64,000 nucleotides of DNA from Hymenobacter baengnokdamensis. Lineage in GTDB: Bacteria; Bacteroidota; Bacteroidia; Cytophagales; Hymenobacteraceae. The first letter of the stretch is position 1. The number at the start of each line of letters is the position of its first letter. The notes under the pieces are model-generated. The model made no database searches. It was not told the origin of the DNA and worked only from the letters and a program-made list of their open reading frames with translations. Shown piece after piece: positions 8,458 to 18,183 of the stretch. The translations under genes and the position numbers were made by a program. The DNA lies in NCBI RefSeq assembly GCF_008728635.1, contig NZ_CP044285.1, positions 1,364,001-1,428,000 of the forward strand, in the 5' to 3' direction.

Positions 8458-9066
8458 TTAGAAGGGAATGCGTACCGTGACCGTGTCGAGGGGACCAGGG
8501 TTGATGACTTGCGAAGACTGCCGGTCCATACCATTCTCTGTTATCGCCCAAACTATTTCCCCTGGTAAACTTGCGAGTTTCGGCCGGATTAAGGTAGTAT
8601 CGCGTGGGTAATACAATCTATCACCATTCCCTTCATAGCCGGACAAGTAAATGCTTATTCTACTTTTAGGAGGCTCATCGACAAGCTGGAGCTTGACCCA
8701 GGCGGGGGCGTAGGTTGGGATAGTAATATTGTTGTTCGTACGCCCAGCCGTGAGGCTGGGCGCCCGGCCCCAGTCGGTGATATAGCCGGGGGGCGCAGAG
8801 GCCATGAGCAGGTAGCCAAACTTGCTGTCGGCGTTGAAGTCGAAGGCAAAATGCCCCTGCTTATCGGCGGGGAAGGGAGTGCCCACGGGCACGTAGCCGC
8901 CGCCCGAGCTAAGGTGATAGACCTGCACGGTGGCGTTGGGCACAGGCTTGTTGGTCTGGTTCTCCACGACCTGCCCACTTACCGTAGTGGTGCCGGTGGT
9001 CGGGTCCGTGCTGTGGCAGCCGGCGAGCAGTAAGCATAGCAGCCAGAGGGGAAGGAGGGAGCGCAT
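8458..9066 (-). CDS. Tandem lipoprotein paralogue A (carboxypeptidase-regulatory-like domain)
   Basis: 202 residues. A type II signal peptide ends in the lipobox LLLAGC (Cys17), predicting a lipid-anchored envelope protein. Residues 28-110 look like a carboxypeptidase-regulatory-like (Ig/prealbumin) domain: TVSGQVV, a Pro-x-Asn-Ala-Thr-Val-Gln strand, then KQGHFAFDFNADSKFGYLL. This half is nearly identical in paralogues B and C. Residues about 112-190 differ strongly, and the last strand (PLDTVTVRIPF) is conserved again. Transcribed after B and C with a 3-bp gap, so one operon. The function is unknown; the variable part could be a recognition surface. Confidence 0.8.
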   Translation of the reverse strand: MRSLLPLWLLCLLLAGCHSTDPTTGTTTVSGQVVENQTNKPVPNATVQVYHLSSGGGYVPVGTPFPADKQGHFAFDFNADSKFGYLLMASAPPGYITDWGRAPSLTAGRTNNNITIPTYAPAWVKLQLVDEPPKSRISIYLSGYEGNGDRLYYPRDTTLIRPKLASLPGEIVWAITENGMDRQSSQVINPGPLDTVTVRIPF

Positions 9067-9069
9067 CGG

Positions 9070-9678
9070 TTAGAAGGGAATGCGAACTGTGACCGTGTCG
9101 AGGGCTTTGGATTGAAAATGTTTATTATCAGACCTTATCTGTCCTTGTTCATCAATCCACCAGAATACCGCAGAATCAGAGCCCGCAAAAAGTGGACGAA
9201 CCACAGTTGTGTCTTTTGGATAATAAAATGTATCCCCAGAGCCCTCATAACCTTGAGTATGAACTACTACCTGACTCTTTGGCGGTTCATCGACCAATTG
9301 GATTCTAACCCAGGCGGGGGCAAGCACGGGGAGCAACACGTCCGTATTGCTACGCCCAGCCGTGAGACTGGGGGCGGTGCCCCAGTCGGTGATATAGCCG
9401 GGGGGCGCAGAGGCCATGAGCAGGTAGCCAAACTTGTTGTCGGCGTTGAAGTCGAAGGCAAAATGGCCCTGCTTATCGGCGGGGAAGGGAGTGCCCACGG
9501 GTACATAGCCGCCGCCCGAGCTGAGGTGGTAGACCTGCACCGTGGCGTTGGGTACGGGCTGGTTGGTCTGGTAGGTCACCACCTGCCCACTTACCGTAGT
9601 GGTGCCGATGGTCGGGTCCGTGCTGTGGCAGCCGGCCAGCAATAGGCATAGCAGCCAGAGGGGAAGGAGGGAGCGCAT
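9070..9678 (-). CDS. Tandem lipoprotein paralogue B
   Basis: 202 residues, same lipobox and Ig-like N-terminal domain as paralogue A. It reads VVTYQTNQPVPNATVQVYH where A has VVENQTNKPVPNATVQVYH; beyond that the two first halves are almost the same. The segment from about residue 112 diverges (LLPVLAPAWVRIQLVDEPP, then VVVHTQGYEGSGDTFYYP) up to the conserved end LDTVTVRIPF. The divergent stretch (about 9105-9290) is visibly richer in A and T than the flanking framework. Spacing is 3 bp to both neighbouring copies. Confidence 0.8.
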   Translation of the reverse strand: MRSLLPLWLLCLLLAGCHSTDPTIGTTTVSGQVVTYQTNQPVPNATVQVYHLSSGGGYVPVGTPFPADKQGHFAFDFNADNKFGYLLMASAPPGYITDWGTAPSLTAGRSNTDVLLPVLAPAWVRIQLVDEPPKSQVVVHTQGYEGSGDTFYYPKDTTVVRPLFAGSDSAVFWWIDEQGQIRSDNKHFQSKALDTVTVRIPF

Positions 9679-9681
9679 CGG

Positions 9682-10317
9682 TTAGAAGGGAATCTGCACG
9701 GCCACAGTGTCGAGCGGACCAGGCTTTACCTCTTGATAACCTTGCGATGAACTGCCGGTTGCTTGGTCTATGATTCCCCACGCGACAGATGTCTTAACTC
9801 CAATAGCTTGAGTGGGACGAATTAGGACAGTATCTTTAGGGTTATAAATTAACTCGCCAGAGCCTGAATAGCCTTGTATGGTAATAGAATACCTTTTTAA
9901 GTGTGAGGTATTCATAAGCTGGAGCTTAAACCAGGCTGGGGCATAAGTTGGGATAGTGATGTCTCCGTTAGCACGCCCAGCCGTGAGGCTGGGTGCCCGG
10001 CCCCAGTCGGTGATATAGCCAGGAGGCGCAGAAGCCATAAGCAAATAGCCAAACTTGTTGTCGGCGTTGAAGTCGAAGGCGAAATGCCCTTGCTTATCAG
10101 CCGGAAAGCCCGTGCCCACGGGCACGTAGCCGCCGCCCGAACTGAGGTGATAGACCTGCACCGTGGCGTTGGGTACGGGCTTGTTGGTTTGGTACGTCAC
10201 CACCTGCCCGCTTACCGTAGTGGTGCCGGTAGTCGGGTCGGTGCTGTGGCAGCCGGTGAGCAATAGGCACAATAGCCAGAGGCCGCAGCCGAACGAGAAA
10301 AAGGAATGACGTTTCAT
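9682..10317 (-). CDS. Tandem lipoprotein paralogue C, first gene of the array
   Basis: 211 residues. The signal peptide differs from the other copies (MKRHSFFSFGCGLWLLCLLL, lipobox LLLTGC). From CHSTDPTTGTTTVSGQVV onward it matches A and B through the Ig-like domain, then diverges from about residue 125 (FKLQLMNTSHLKRYSITIQG) before the conserved end PLDTVAVQIPF. Being first in the array, with its own leader, suggests it is the founder copy. The T9SS-type gene upstream ends at 10401 and is separated by a hairpin. Confidence 0.8.
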   Translation of the reverse strand: MKRHSFFSFGCGLWLLCLLLTGCHSTDPTTGTTTVSGQVVTYQTNKPVPNATVQVYHLSSGGGYVPVGTGFPADKQGHFAFDFNADNKFGYLLMASAPPGYITDWGRAPSLTAGRANGDITIPTYAPAWFKLQLMNTSHLKRYSITIQGYSGSGELIYNPKDTVLIRPTQAIGVKTSVAWGIIDQATGSSSQGYQEVKPGPLDTVAVQIPF

Positions 10318-10356
10318 ATAGCGTAAGCTGAGTGGAAATAAGAGAAGAAGATATTG

Positions 10357-10392
10357 TAGTAGTCAGGCTGGGGTTGCCCGGCCTGACTACTA
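10357..10392 (-). terminator. Hairpin after the T9SS hydrolase gene
   Basis: A 12-bp inverted repeat (TAGTAGTCAGGC with GCCTGACTACTA) lies just after the stop at 10401 on the minus strand, followed by a mildly T-rich run. It probably separates the hydrolase transcript from the lipoprotein array. Confidence 0.55.
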
Positions 10393-10400
10393 GCCTGCGT

Positions 10401-13400
10401 TTAGCGCTCAATGCGGAGCTGCTGGCGGCCTATCACGGTGCCTTTGCGCACCAGATGCACGAAGTAGAGACCGGCCGGCAGCTGCCGGGTGCTCAGGCGC
10501 AGCACGGCCTCGCCGTGGCTGGTTTGCTCGGCCCTGGGCTGGCCGTAAGCATCGAAGAGGCGGGCCGTGAGGGGCGCGGTCGCGGCGCTGGTCGTGGTGG
10601 CGGCCGTCAGGTGTACCTCCACGGCATCGGTAGCGGGGTTGGGGTAGAGGGCGGCAAAGTCGGCCCCGTCGTTGGTGCAGAAGCTCCCGTCGGGGCTGCG
10701 CGTGTAGTAGCTCTGGCTGAGCTGCTGGGTGAGGTCGGCGGCCCCGGCGCAGGAGGCCGGCGCGCTCACCTGCACTTGCAGGGTGTAGGCCTGGAAGGGC
10801 AGGCCCGAGACGGTAATCTGGCTCGTGCCCTGGCCCGAGTCGATGGTGCCCTGGCTCACCTGCCAGGTGTAGGGGCCCTGGGTGCCCTGGCTGGCGCTGA
10901 TGCTGAACACGGCGCTGGTGGGGGCGCACGTAGCCGCTGGGGTACTGCCGTCGTTGAGGGTGAGGTAGCCCTGGGTCAGGCAGGCCTGGCAGGCCAGGCC
11001 GGTCAGGTTCAGGGCGGGGTTGGCAAAAAAGTTGGCCTGCGGGCTCAGGCTCAGCTGCCCGGTGGGGCCGGTTACGAGGCTGGCCGGGTTCTCGATGCAC
11101 ACGTAGCCGCCGGCATCTACCACCAGCAGGCCGTTCAGGTTCAGGGTCGTGCCGGCGCGCAGCACCAGGGTAGCCCCGGCCGCGATGCGCAGCATCGAGC
11201 CCGGCCCGATGTCGAGGCGGCTGCCGGCCCTCAGGTCGAGCAGACTGTTGGCCGCCATGCCCAGCCGGGCCGGGTAGGTGCTGGTGTTGCCCACCAGCAC
11301 CTGCCCGCCATTGTTCACCTGCACCACCGTGGCGCAGTTGGAGGTATACACCTCAAAGAGGCCGGCCGTAGGGCTTGTCTGGGTGGCCGTAGTGCCGCCG
11401 CTGGCGGGCAGGGCGGGGTTATTGAGGTAAAGCCGGCCGCCGCTGTTCACCTGCACCGAGGGCAGCAGGTGCCGGTAGGGGCTGCCGTAGTTGTAGGGGC
11501 CGGTAAGGGTGGCGGGCATCCGGTGCGCCGACTCGCGCAGCTCGTTCTGAATCCAGGTGCTGTTGTCGGTCGTGTACGAGGGGTTGCCTTGCGTCGAGGG
11601 CTGGCCGTTGGTTAGCTGAATGTGCGGCTCGTTGGTACCTCCTGCTGCAAAATAGGCATCAAAAGCGTATTTGGCTCGATTTGGAAGATTGCTAAGGGGA
11701 ATCTCCTGTTGGACATTGTACGCCAGATTCGGTCGGTTAAACCCGCCGGCATCCTGAATATCGAGGGCGCTGATGGTAGCCATGAAGGTTTGGGAGGGAA
11801 ACTCGGACACCAGGTCGCCGTCCGACTGCTGTTCGGCATCGGTCGAGGTGCTGCGGAAGGAGCCGGGGGCCTGGTCGAAGTAGCTCCAGGTAGGGTCGCA
11901 GTACGTGTAGCGGTAGTTATCGTGGAGCGTATAGGGCTTGTGGTAGCGAAACACCACGTTGTCGTGCCCCAGACTGCTGGTGCCCGGCAGGGCGTAGGCA
12001 AAGTTTGGTCCGGTCAGAAAGGTGCTAACCGCCTGGGACGTACTTAACAGCAGGATGCCGGGGTACATGCCGGCTTGCGGCACAGCCTGGCCACTACCGT
12101 TAGCAATGGCTACCTTTCGCAGCAGTGAGGGATAGCTGCCGGCCGAGGTTTGCCAGCTTTGCCACTGCTGGCGCAAAGTAGTAGCATCCTGGCTAAAGTG
12201 GAATAAGACCATCTGCTCGGTAGCTTCCCGCAACAGCTTATTTTGCACTACGTCTTCGGCGCTGCTGCTCCCAATCCAGATACCCTGCAGGCGGTCGAAC
12301 ATGTGCTGAATACCCAGCGAGATATTTGCTCCCCGGTGGGGCGAGTCGAATGATATCCAGAGCTTGCTGTTGTGGCACAGCCCCTGCTGCTCCATCCAGG
12401 CCAGGGCAAAGCGCGACACCTGGCCACCCATGCTGGCCCCTATCACCATCGTCTCCTCGGCGTCGGGGGTGCGGTTAGTCGATTGGTTTATCCACTGCAA
12501 TAGTTCTACCAGTACCATGGCATTGTCCTGAATCAGGCTGGCTCCGTCCGAGAAGTCGAGGTAGATAATGTCATAGCCAGGGGCCTGGGAGCCATCGGGC
12601 AGCGCCTGCGAGGCCTGTAGCTGCGCGCGCAGGTCCGGAAATTTCTCCAGAGAAGGATAGTCCTTGTTGTAGTCCGTCACCTCGTTCCAGCCGGCTGCCC
12701 CGTTGCGAAAGCCACCGGCCGACAGCGGGTACGTAGTAAACTGGCTGAGCGGAATAGGCCCGGTCTGCGCAATAGGCTGGTTACCCGCGAAGTGATGGCC
12801 ATTGCGGTAGCTGTCGAAGTCAATACCTTCCACAAATACCAGCGGGCGGCGCAGCTTGCCGCTGGTGTTGCCGGCTGCGTATTTTATCCAGGCAATGGCT
12901 GTGGCGCGGGTGCCAGTATTGTCCAGGAAGTGAACGCCGTGATTGGAAACATACCCCGGCCAGGCACGCTGCGCTACCAGGCCCAGCGCCAGGTCGGGCA
13001 GCAGGCTCGGAATATTGGGCGGTCCCCATATAAAGCTTCCGGCAGCGCTGGCGCTTGTAGTCGGGTTAGTTACCTGCAAGGGGCTTCCACTGGCCAGGGT
13101 GGGAGCCGGAATCTGAATGGGCGTTATGGGGTCAGCAGGGAAGATGCCGGTGTTAGTCCGCACCCGCTGCGGAGTGGTGTTAACCGGAGTATCAGTCGGA
13201 ATCTGCACCTGTATCGTGCTGCCCATCGCAACGGTCCGGGCGCCCCACCCATCGCCAAAATCCAGAAGCACGGAGCTTGGAGCCGCCGTATTGCCCAGCC
13301 AGAACTCGGGCCCCACATACAGGCTGAAAGTACCGGTAGCAGTAGGGGTAGGCAGCGCGACGGAAAAGAACTGCCCGCTGGTATACGGGCTCCGGCTCAT

Positions 13401-13882
13401 GTCGGGTCCGTCGAACACCCGGCCGTTTACCGAGTCGATGGTAATAAGATTATCCCGAGCGGCCGTGCCAGTCAGCTCATTATAGCTGTAGCTCAGCATC
13501 AGTAGCGGTAGGCCCCCTTGTTGGGTGCGCTGGGCTACGCGTTGGCGTAAGGAGGCCAGCGAAGTCAACTGCGTAGTGTCAAGCGCAGAGTGAAAAAACT
13601 GCCAGTACTGCTGCTCAAATGTGCTATAGGAAGCCACCGTGTCGCCTAGCCCGGCGTAGCGGTGCGGGTTACTAAGCTGAACCGTGCGGTTGAGCAGCAC
13701 CCCGGTCGGAATACGGTCCGGGTTGAGGCCCGCCAGCGAAGCCCAAAGCTCCTTCCACGGGTTGCCCACGTCAGCATTCGGCAATTGCTGCGGGAGCGCC
13801 GCCTGGCCTGGCCCCAGCTGCGGGTAGTGCCCCCGCTCAGGGCTCCGATAAGTACGAGTAGCCACAATAATCTTTTTTTCAT
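10401..13882 (-). CDS. Large T9SS-exported alpha/beta-hydrolase-like protein, frameshifted after its signal peptide
   Basis: The long frame (to 13865) encodes about 1,150 residues without a signal peptide. A signal peptide (MKKRLLWLLVLIGALSGG) begins at ATG 13882 in the other frame. The frames join if one of two tandem CCTGG units at 13802-13811 is removed, which gives SWGQAALPQQLPNAD, a natural cleavage region. Near residue 477 of the long frame GASMGGQVSRFA is a hydrolase nucleophile elbow (Gly-x-Ser-x-Gly-Gly), within a domain resembling PGAP1/DUF676-like esterases. Residues about 820-940 are beta-helix-like (NGGQVLVGN, LRAGSRLDIGPGSMLRIAAG). The last 80 residues are a T9SS type A sorting domain (ALYPNPATDAVEVHL, LPAGLYFVHLVRKGT). 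Probably exported and surface-attached or released if the frame is intact. Substrate unknown. Confidence 0.75.
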
Positions 13883-14015
13883 GCGTGGAAAAGGGGAAAA
13901 GAAAAGGTGAAAGGAAAAAGAGACAATTGGTCAGCAGCGCCCCGAACTGCCGCCGTTACTCCGGCCTCACCCGGTCGCAAACAGCGCAGGCGGCAGCCAG
14001 CTGAATTCAATGAGC

Positions 14016-14046
14016 CAAACCTACCATACGCCAGTGCTGCTGCCAA
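14016..14046 (-). promoter_or_regulatory. Candidate promoter for the hydrolase gene
   Basis: On the minus strand TAGGTTTG (14023-14016) follows a TTG (14046-14044) with a 20-bp spacer, matching the Bacteroidota -33/-7 pattern. The rest of the gene-free stretch 13883-14243 holds no convincing gene or repeat. Confidence 0.5.
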
Positions 14047-14243
14047 CTAAATAGTTGTCGCAATCAGACTTTACTACGGTGTTTTTCTGCTCATAAAAAT
14101 ACTGATAATCAAAAAGATATACAGTTTATTTTCAGGCTTTGCAAATAAGTTAATTAATGCCAGTATTTGAATAAAAAAGCGATGACGCGCAAGCCGTAGA
14201 CCAACCTGGGAGCTGCGCTGGCATCCGTGCTATTCATTGGCCG

Positions 14244-16862
14244 TTACAGCCGCGCGCCCACCACCACGGTTTTCTTATACTCGCGCCGCTCGCCGCCGGG
14301 TCTGAATAATTCAATAAATACTATATAATATCCGATGGCCGCCTTGCGGCCGCGCTCATCCAGGCCATCCCACTGCACGAAGCCGGCGGTGGGCAGGCTT
14401 TCGTTGCGCAGCAGCCGGCGCGTGAGCTGGCCCAGGGCATTATACACCGTTACGGAGCCCACGTAGCCGGGCTGGTCGAGCTGGTAGTTGAGGGTAGTAA
14501 AATCCTGCTGGCCATCGTCGTCGGGCGTAAACAGCTCGGGCACCAGGCTCAGCTCCTGGCCGTTGCCCACCGCATCCTGGGCCTGCGAGTTGGGGCGGCC
14601 GGGCGTGGCCGAGCCCGCCGCGCTGGCCGCCGAGTGAAAGTTGCCAGCCAGGCTCGGCCCGGCGGCCCGAATGCGCTCCAGCGACACGCCCACCTGGGAG
14701 CTTAGCAGGCTAAGGTGCTGGCTTTTAGCGTACTCATAATGGTCGAGCTCGGTGCCGCGCTGGTCGTACAGCGATATAGTGCTGGCGCTATTGTCCAGGG
14801 CCGGAAAGCCACTTACGGCCAGCAGCGCCGCCGCGTCGCTGCTCGTGGGGTACTGCGCTTGCAGAATATCGGGAGCAGAAGTGAGCGCCACCAGCTGGCC
14901 GGGGACCAGTATGTACGGGCTATTTGGGCTGATAACGGCCGTGCCAGTGCCGGCAGCCTTCTGGTTAGTAAGCTGATAGCCTTGCAGGTTGAGGTAGCAC
15001 AGCGAGCGGTTGAGCAGCTCCACGAAATACACGCCGCCGGGCGCGTGGTTGAACAGCACCTCATTTACTACCACATCGCCAGGCTGGGCGGCCTCGGGCA
15101 GCGCCACGTTGGCAGCGCGGAGCGGCCCGCTGGCATTGCCGGCACAGTCGGTGGCGCGGGCTACGGTCACGGTCAGGGGCTGGCTGGGTTGCAGGGCGGG
15201 GCTCACGGCCAGGTCAACGGCCCGGAAATCGGGGCCGAGCGGCGCAGCGCGGCGCACAGCCGGTACCGTGCTGGCGCTGCCCTGCACGGCGTAGAGGGCT
15301 GGGTTGGCGGCCGCGACACTGTCCAGCTTCTCGCCAAAATACACCCGGATGGTGCTGGCGGTGAGGGCCACGGCGCGCAGCAGCGTGGGCGGCGTGCGGT
15401 CGGGGTTGGCGGTGGCTACGCTGTTGCGGCGGCCAGGCGTGCCGCCGCTGGCATCCTGGCTGGCCTGCCAGTTTTCGGCCCCGCCGCAGTAGTTGGCGGG
15501 GTCGAGCATTTCGAGGGTCCAGCCGCCGGCGGCCTTGCGCTGGTCGCGGTACCAGGTATCAGCGTAGGCTACTTCAAACAGGGTAGTGCCGTCGCGGCCG
15601 CGCAGCACCAGCTGGTCGCCGGCATTAGTGAGCGAGGGGAAGTTGGTCGGCCCATACACCTTGCCATAGGGCGCAAACTGCGCGGTGCGCGTGCTGCCGC
15701 ACACCACGGCGTACTGGCCGGGCAGCAGCCGGGCGGTATCGGGCAGCACGGCGGCCGTGCTGCTGCCGGGCTTCAGCAGGCGCACCCCGCGCAGACTCAG
15801 TACTTTGCCGGGCGTATTATTATAAAGCTCCACAAACTCCGACGCGGGCAGGCCCACCACCGGCGTTTCGCGGGCCATTATCTCGGTAATGAGCAGCTCG
15901 CCCGGCTTGGGGGCCACTGGCACGCCCGCAAAAGTCGCCGCCAGCGGCCCCGCCGCGAGGTTGCCATACAAATCGGCTACCTGCTGCACTTCCAGCCGGT
16001 TAGTGCTGAAAAAATCTGTCATGAAAGTCAGCCGCACTACGGCCGGGTTGAGCGCCGATACCTGGGCCGTGGCCGGTACTGCGCCCGTAGCCAGCCGGTA
16101 GTGCGCCGGCTGGCTGGCGGCCGCAGAGTCTACGGCTTCGTTAAAAACCACGTCCACGGTGCGGGCATCCACGGCGACGGCCCGTACCAGCAGCGGCGGC
16201 GTGGTATCGGTCACAAAAAAATCGTCGAAGTAAAAATTCCGGCCATTGGCCGACGAGTACAGCAGCGACACGCCTACCGCGGCGCTGCGCTGATAGGTGT
16301 TGTCGGTGGCCGGCGAATTGGGCTCGGCCCCGAAGCTGCGGCCGCCGCTCAGGTCGCGGGCCAGCGTCCATTGCCCTTGCACCGAGCGGGTTACGCGCAC
16401 CCGCACCAGGTTGTTGGTAGTGCTGAGGCTGCCGCTTTGCCCGTCGATAAGCGCCACGGCCGTGCGGGCCGAGTCTTTGCGAAACAGGCTGACCTTGCCC
16501 CCGGTGCCGCCCAGCCGCACGAAGTAGCCTTTGGTGGCCGGGCTCCGGAGGTCGGCCTGCGAGGCCAGCAGCCACACATCGGCCAGGTTGCCCGACGAGG
16601 TGACCAGCTTCAGATTGGCCCAGAATTCCCAGGTAGTGCCGATGCTGGCCTGGCACGGGGTCACGAGCTGGAGCTGGGTGCCCGTAACGGCCGGACCGTT
16701 GCTTTGCAGGGTCTGGCTGGTCACTATAAAGCTGCCCACGTCGCCGCTCCAGGCCGGGTTGTGGGTGAAATTGCCATCGGCAAACGTCTCGGCGAGCTGG
16801 GCCTGGCCGGCTTGCGGCAATAAGGTAAATAGGCTAAGTACTAGAGTGTAAAGCTGCTTCAT
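14244..16862 (-). CDS. Secreted lamin-tail-domain protein with gliding-type C-terminal domain
   Basis: 872 residues, signal peptide MKQLYTLVLSLFTLLPQAGQAQ. Residues 25-215 look like a jelly-roll/LamG-type domain. Ig-like repeats with the pattern DTTPP-LLRAVA or DRTPPTLLRAVALTA follow near 220-320 and 480-580. Two lamin-tail-like domains are seen (GELLITEIMARETP...EFVELYNN near 325-460, and GDVVVNEVLFNHAPGGVYFVELLNRS near 590-735). The C-terminal 100 residues (ELFTPDDDGQQDFTTLNYQL to YKKTVVVG) match the FlgD-Ig-like gliding/T9SS type B C-terminal domain. Probably exported through T9SS to the cell surface. No enzymatic motif is visible, so a structural or adhesive role is likeliest. It is divergent from asd with a 114-bp gap. 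Confidence 0.8.
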   Translation of the reverse strand: MKQLYTLVLSLFTLLPQAGQAQLAETFADGNFTHNPAWSGDVGSFIVTSQTLQSNGPAVTGTQLQLVTPCQASIGTTWEFWANLKLVTSSGNLADVWLLASQADLRSPATKGYFVRLGGTGGKVSLFRKDSARTAVALIDGQSGSLSTTNNLVRVRVTRSVQGQWTLARDLSGGRSFGAEPNSPATDNTYQRSAAVGVSLLYSSANGRNFYFDDFFVTDTTPPLLVRAVAVDARTVDVVFNEAVDSAAASQPAHYRLATGAVPATAQVSALNPAVVRLTFMTDFFSTNRLEVQQVADLYGNLAAGPLAATFAGVPVAPKPGELLITEIMARETPVVGLPASEFVELYNNTPGKVLSLRGVRLLKPGSSTAAVLPDTARLLPGQYAVVCGSTRTAQFAPYGKVYGPTNFPSLTNAGDQLVLRGRDGTTLFEVAYADTWYRDQRKAAGGWTLEMLDPANYCGGAENWQASQDASGGTPGRRNSVATANPDRTPPTLLRAVALTASTIRVYFGEKLDSVAAANPALYAVQGSASTVPAVRRAAPLGPDFRAVDLAVSPALQPSQPLTVTVARATDCAGNASGPLRAANVALPEAAQPGDVVVNEVLFNHAPGGVYFVELLNRSLCYLNLQGYQLTNQKAAGTGTAVISPNSPYILVPGQLVALTSAPDILQAQYPTSSDAAALLAVSGFPALDNSASTISLYDQRGTELDHYEYAKSQHLSLLSSQVGVSLERIRAAGPSLAGNFHSAASAAGSATPGRPNSQAQDAVGNGQELSLVPELFTPDDDGQQDFTTLNYQLDQPGYVGSVTVYNALGQLTRRLLRNESLPTAGFVQWDGLDERGRKAAIGYYIVFIELFRPGGERREYKKTVVVGARL

Positions 16863-16976
16863 TAAAAAATAGTCGAATTGAATTTTAGCGCCTAAGTAAC
16901 GAATTTATTCCGACATTTGCCCGTTAGCGGCCGGCGCGCAGCTGCCCGACTAACGAGCTGATTAACTGCTACCCTC

Positions 16977-17969
16977 ATGAAGATTGCTGTCGTGGGTGCC
17001 ACCGGCCTGGTGGGCACCGAAATGCTGAAAGTGCTGGCCGAGCGCCGCTTTCCCGTAACCGAGCTGCTGCCGGTAGCTTCGGCCAAATCGGTGGGCCAGC
17101 TGGTTCATTTTCAAGGCAAAGACTACCCGGTGGTGAGCATGGAAGCGGCCATCGCGGCCCGGCCAGCCATTGCCATCTTCTCGGCCGGCGGCAGCGTGTC
17201 GCTGGAGTTTGCGCCCCGGTTTGCGGAGGTAGGTACCGTGGTGGTCGATAACTCTTCGGCCTGGCGCATGGACCCCACCAAGAAGCTCGTAGTGCCCGAA
17301 GTAAACGCGGCGGTGCTTACCCAGGAAGATAAAATTATTGCCAATCCCAACTGCTCAACTATTCAATTGGTAGTGGCGCTCAACGACTTGCACAAAAAAT
17401 ATAAGGTCGAGCGCATCGTCGTCAGCACCTATCAGAGTGTAACCGGCACCGGCAAAAAAGCCGTTGACCAGCTCCTGCAGGAGCGGGCGGGCGAGACCGT
17501 GACCAGCCCCGCCTACCCGCACGCCATCGACCTGAACGTGCTGCCCCATATCGACGTGTTTCAGCCCAACGGCTACACCAAAGAGGAGCTGAAAATGGTG
17601 AATGAGACGAAGAAAATCATGGGCGACGATAGTATCCGCGTCACCGCCACCTGCGTGCGCGTGCCCGTGATGGGCGGCCACTCCGAGTCGGTGAATATAG
17701 AGTTTGCGCAGGATTTCGACCTCGCCGAAGTGCGCGATATCCTGGGTCGCACTGCGGGCGTGGAGGTGGTAGACGACCCCGCGCAAAACGTGTACCCCAT
17801 GCCCAAAGACAGCCACGGCCGCGACGCCGTGCTGGTGGGCCGCCTGCGCCGCGACGAAACCCAGCCCAACACTCTCAATATGTGGGTGGTAGCTGACAAC
17901 CTCCGCAAAGGGGCCGCCACCAACGCCGTGCAGATTGCCGAGTACCTGGTGGCCAAAGGGCTGGTGTAG
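16977..17969 (+). CDS. asd: Aspartate-semialdehyde dehydrogenase
   Basis: 330 residues, ATG at 16977. Reduces aspartyl phosphate to aspartate semialdehyde with NADPH, the branch point to lysine/diaminopimelate, threonine and methionine. The NADP-binding loop GATGLVGTEM is at residues 7-16, the active-site Cys is in NPNCSTIQL (Cys126), and the acid/base His is in GGHSESVNIEF near 230. Length fits the family (330-370). It stands alone with a hairpin after it, so it is probably monocistronic. Confidence 0.95.
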   Translation: MKIAVVGATGLVGTEMLKVLAERRFPVTELLPVASAKSVGQLVHFQGKDYPVVSMEAAIAARPAIAIFSAGGSVSLEFAPRFAEVGTVVVDNSSAWRMDPTKKLVVPEVNAAVLTQEDKIIANPNCSTIQLVVALNDLHKKYKVERIVVSTYQSVTGTGKKAVDQLLQERAGETVTSPAYPHAIDLNVLPHIDVFQPNGYTKEELKMVNETKKIMGDDSIRVTATCVRVPVMGGHSESVNIEFAQDFDLAEVRDILGRTAGVEVVDDPAQNVYPMPKDSHGRDAVLVGRLRRDETQPNTLNMWVVADNLRKGAATNAVQIAEYLVAKGLV

Positions 17970-17992
17970 CGCATTGCCTGAATTAGTAGCCC

Positions 17993-18028
17993 AAGCCGCC
18001 CTGCCACACTTGCGCAGCCGGGCGGCTT
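17993..18028 (+). terminator. Hairpin after asd
   Basis: AAGCCGCCC (17993-18001) pairs with GGGCGGCTT (18020-18028), 23 bp after the asd stop. The trailing T-run is weak. Confidence 0.5.
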
Positions 18029-18059
18029 GCTTCTGAAAATCGGTTGAGCAGGTAAGCCA

Positions 18060-18114
18060 GTATTTATATAATAATATTATAAAAGTTTGCATTGTAATGT
18101 TATTATATAAATAC
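18060..18114. repeat. AT-rich inverted repeat between asd and the TIG-domain gene
   Basis: GTATTTATATAATAA (18060-18074) is the exact reverse complement of 18100-18114, with a 25-bp spacer. It could be a second terminator or a small hairpin element; it lies about 30 bp upstream of a candidate -7 box. Confidence 0.5.
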
Positions 18115-18145
18115 CAGGGCAATAACCTCCGCGCATTGTTTTGAT

Positions 18146-18153
18146 TATCTTTG
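18146..18153 (+). promoter_or_regulatory. Candidate -7 box TATCTTTG
   Basis: Matches TAnnTTTG, 38 bp before the first possible start at 18184. No good TTG at the -33 distance. Confidence 0.4.
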
Positions 18154-18183
18154 CAATGAGTAATACCGCCGTTTGCGCAATTA

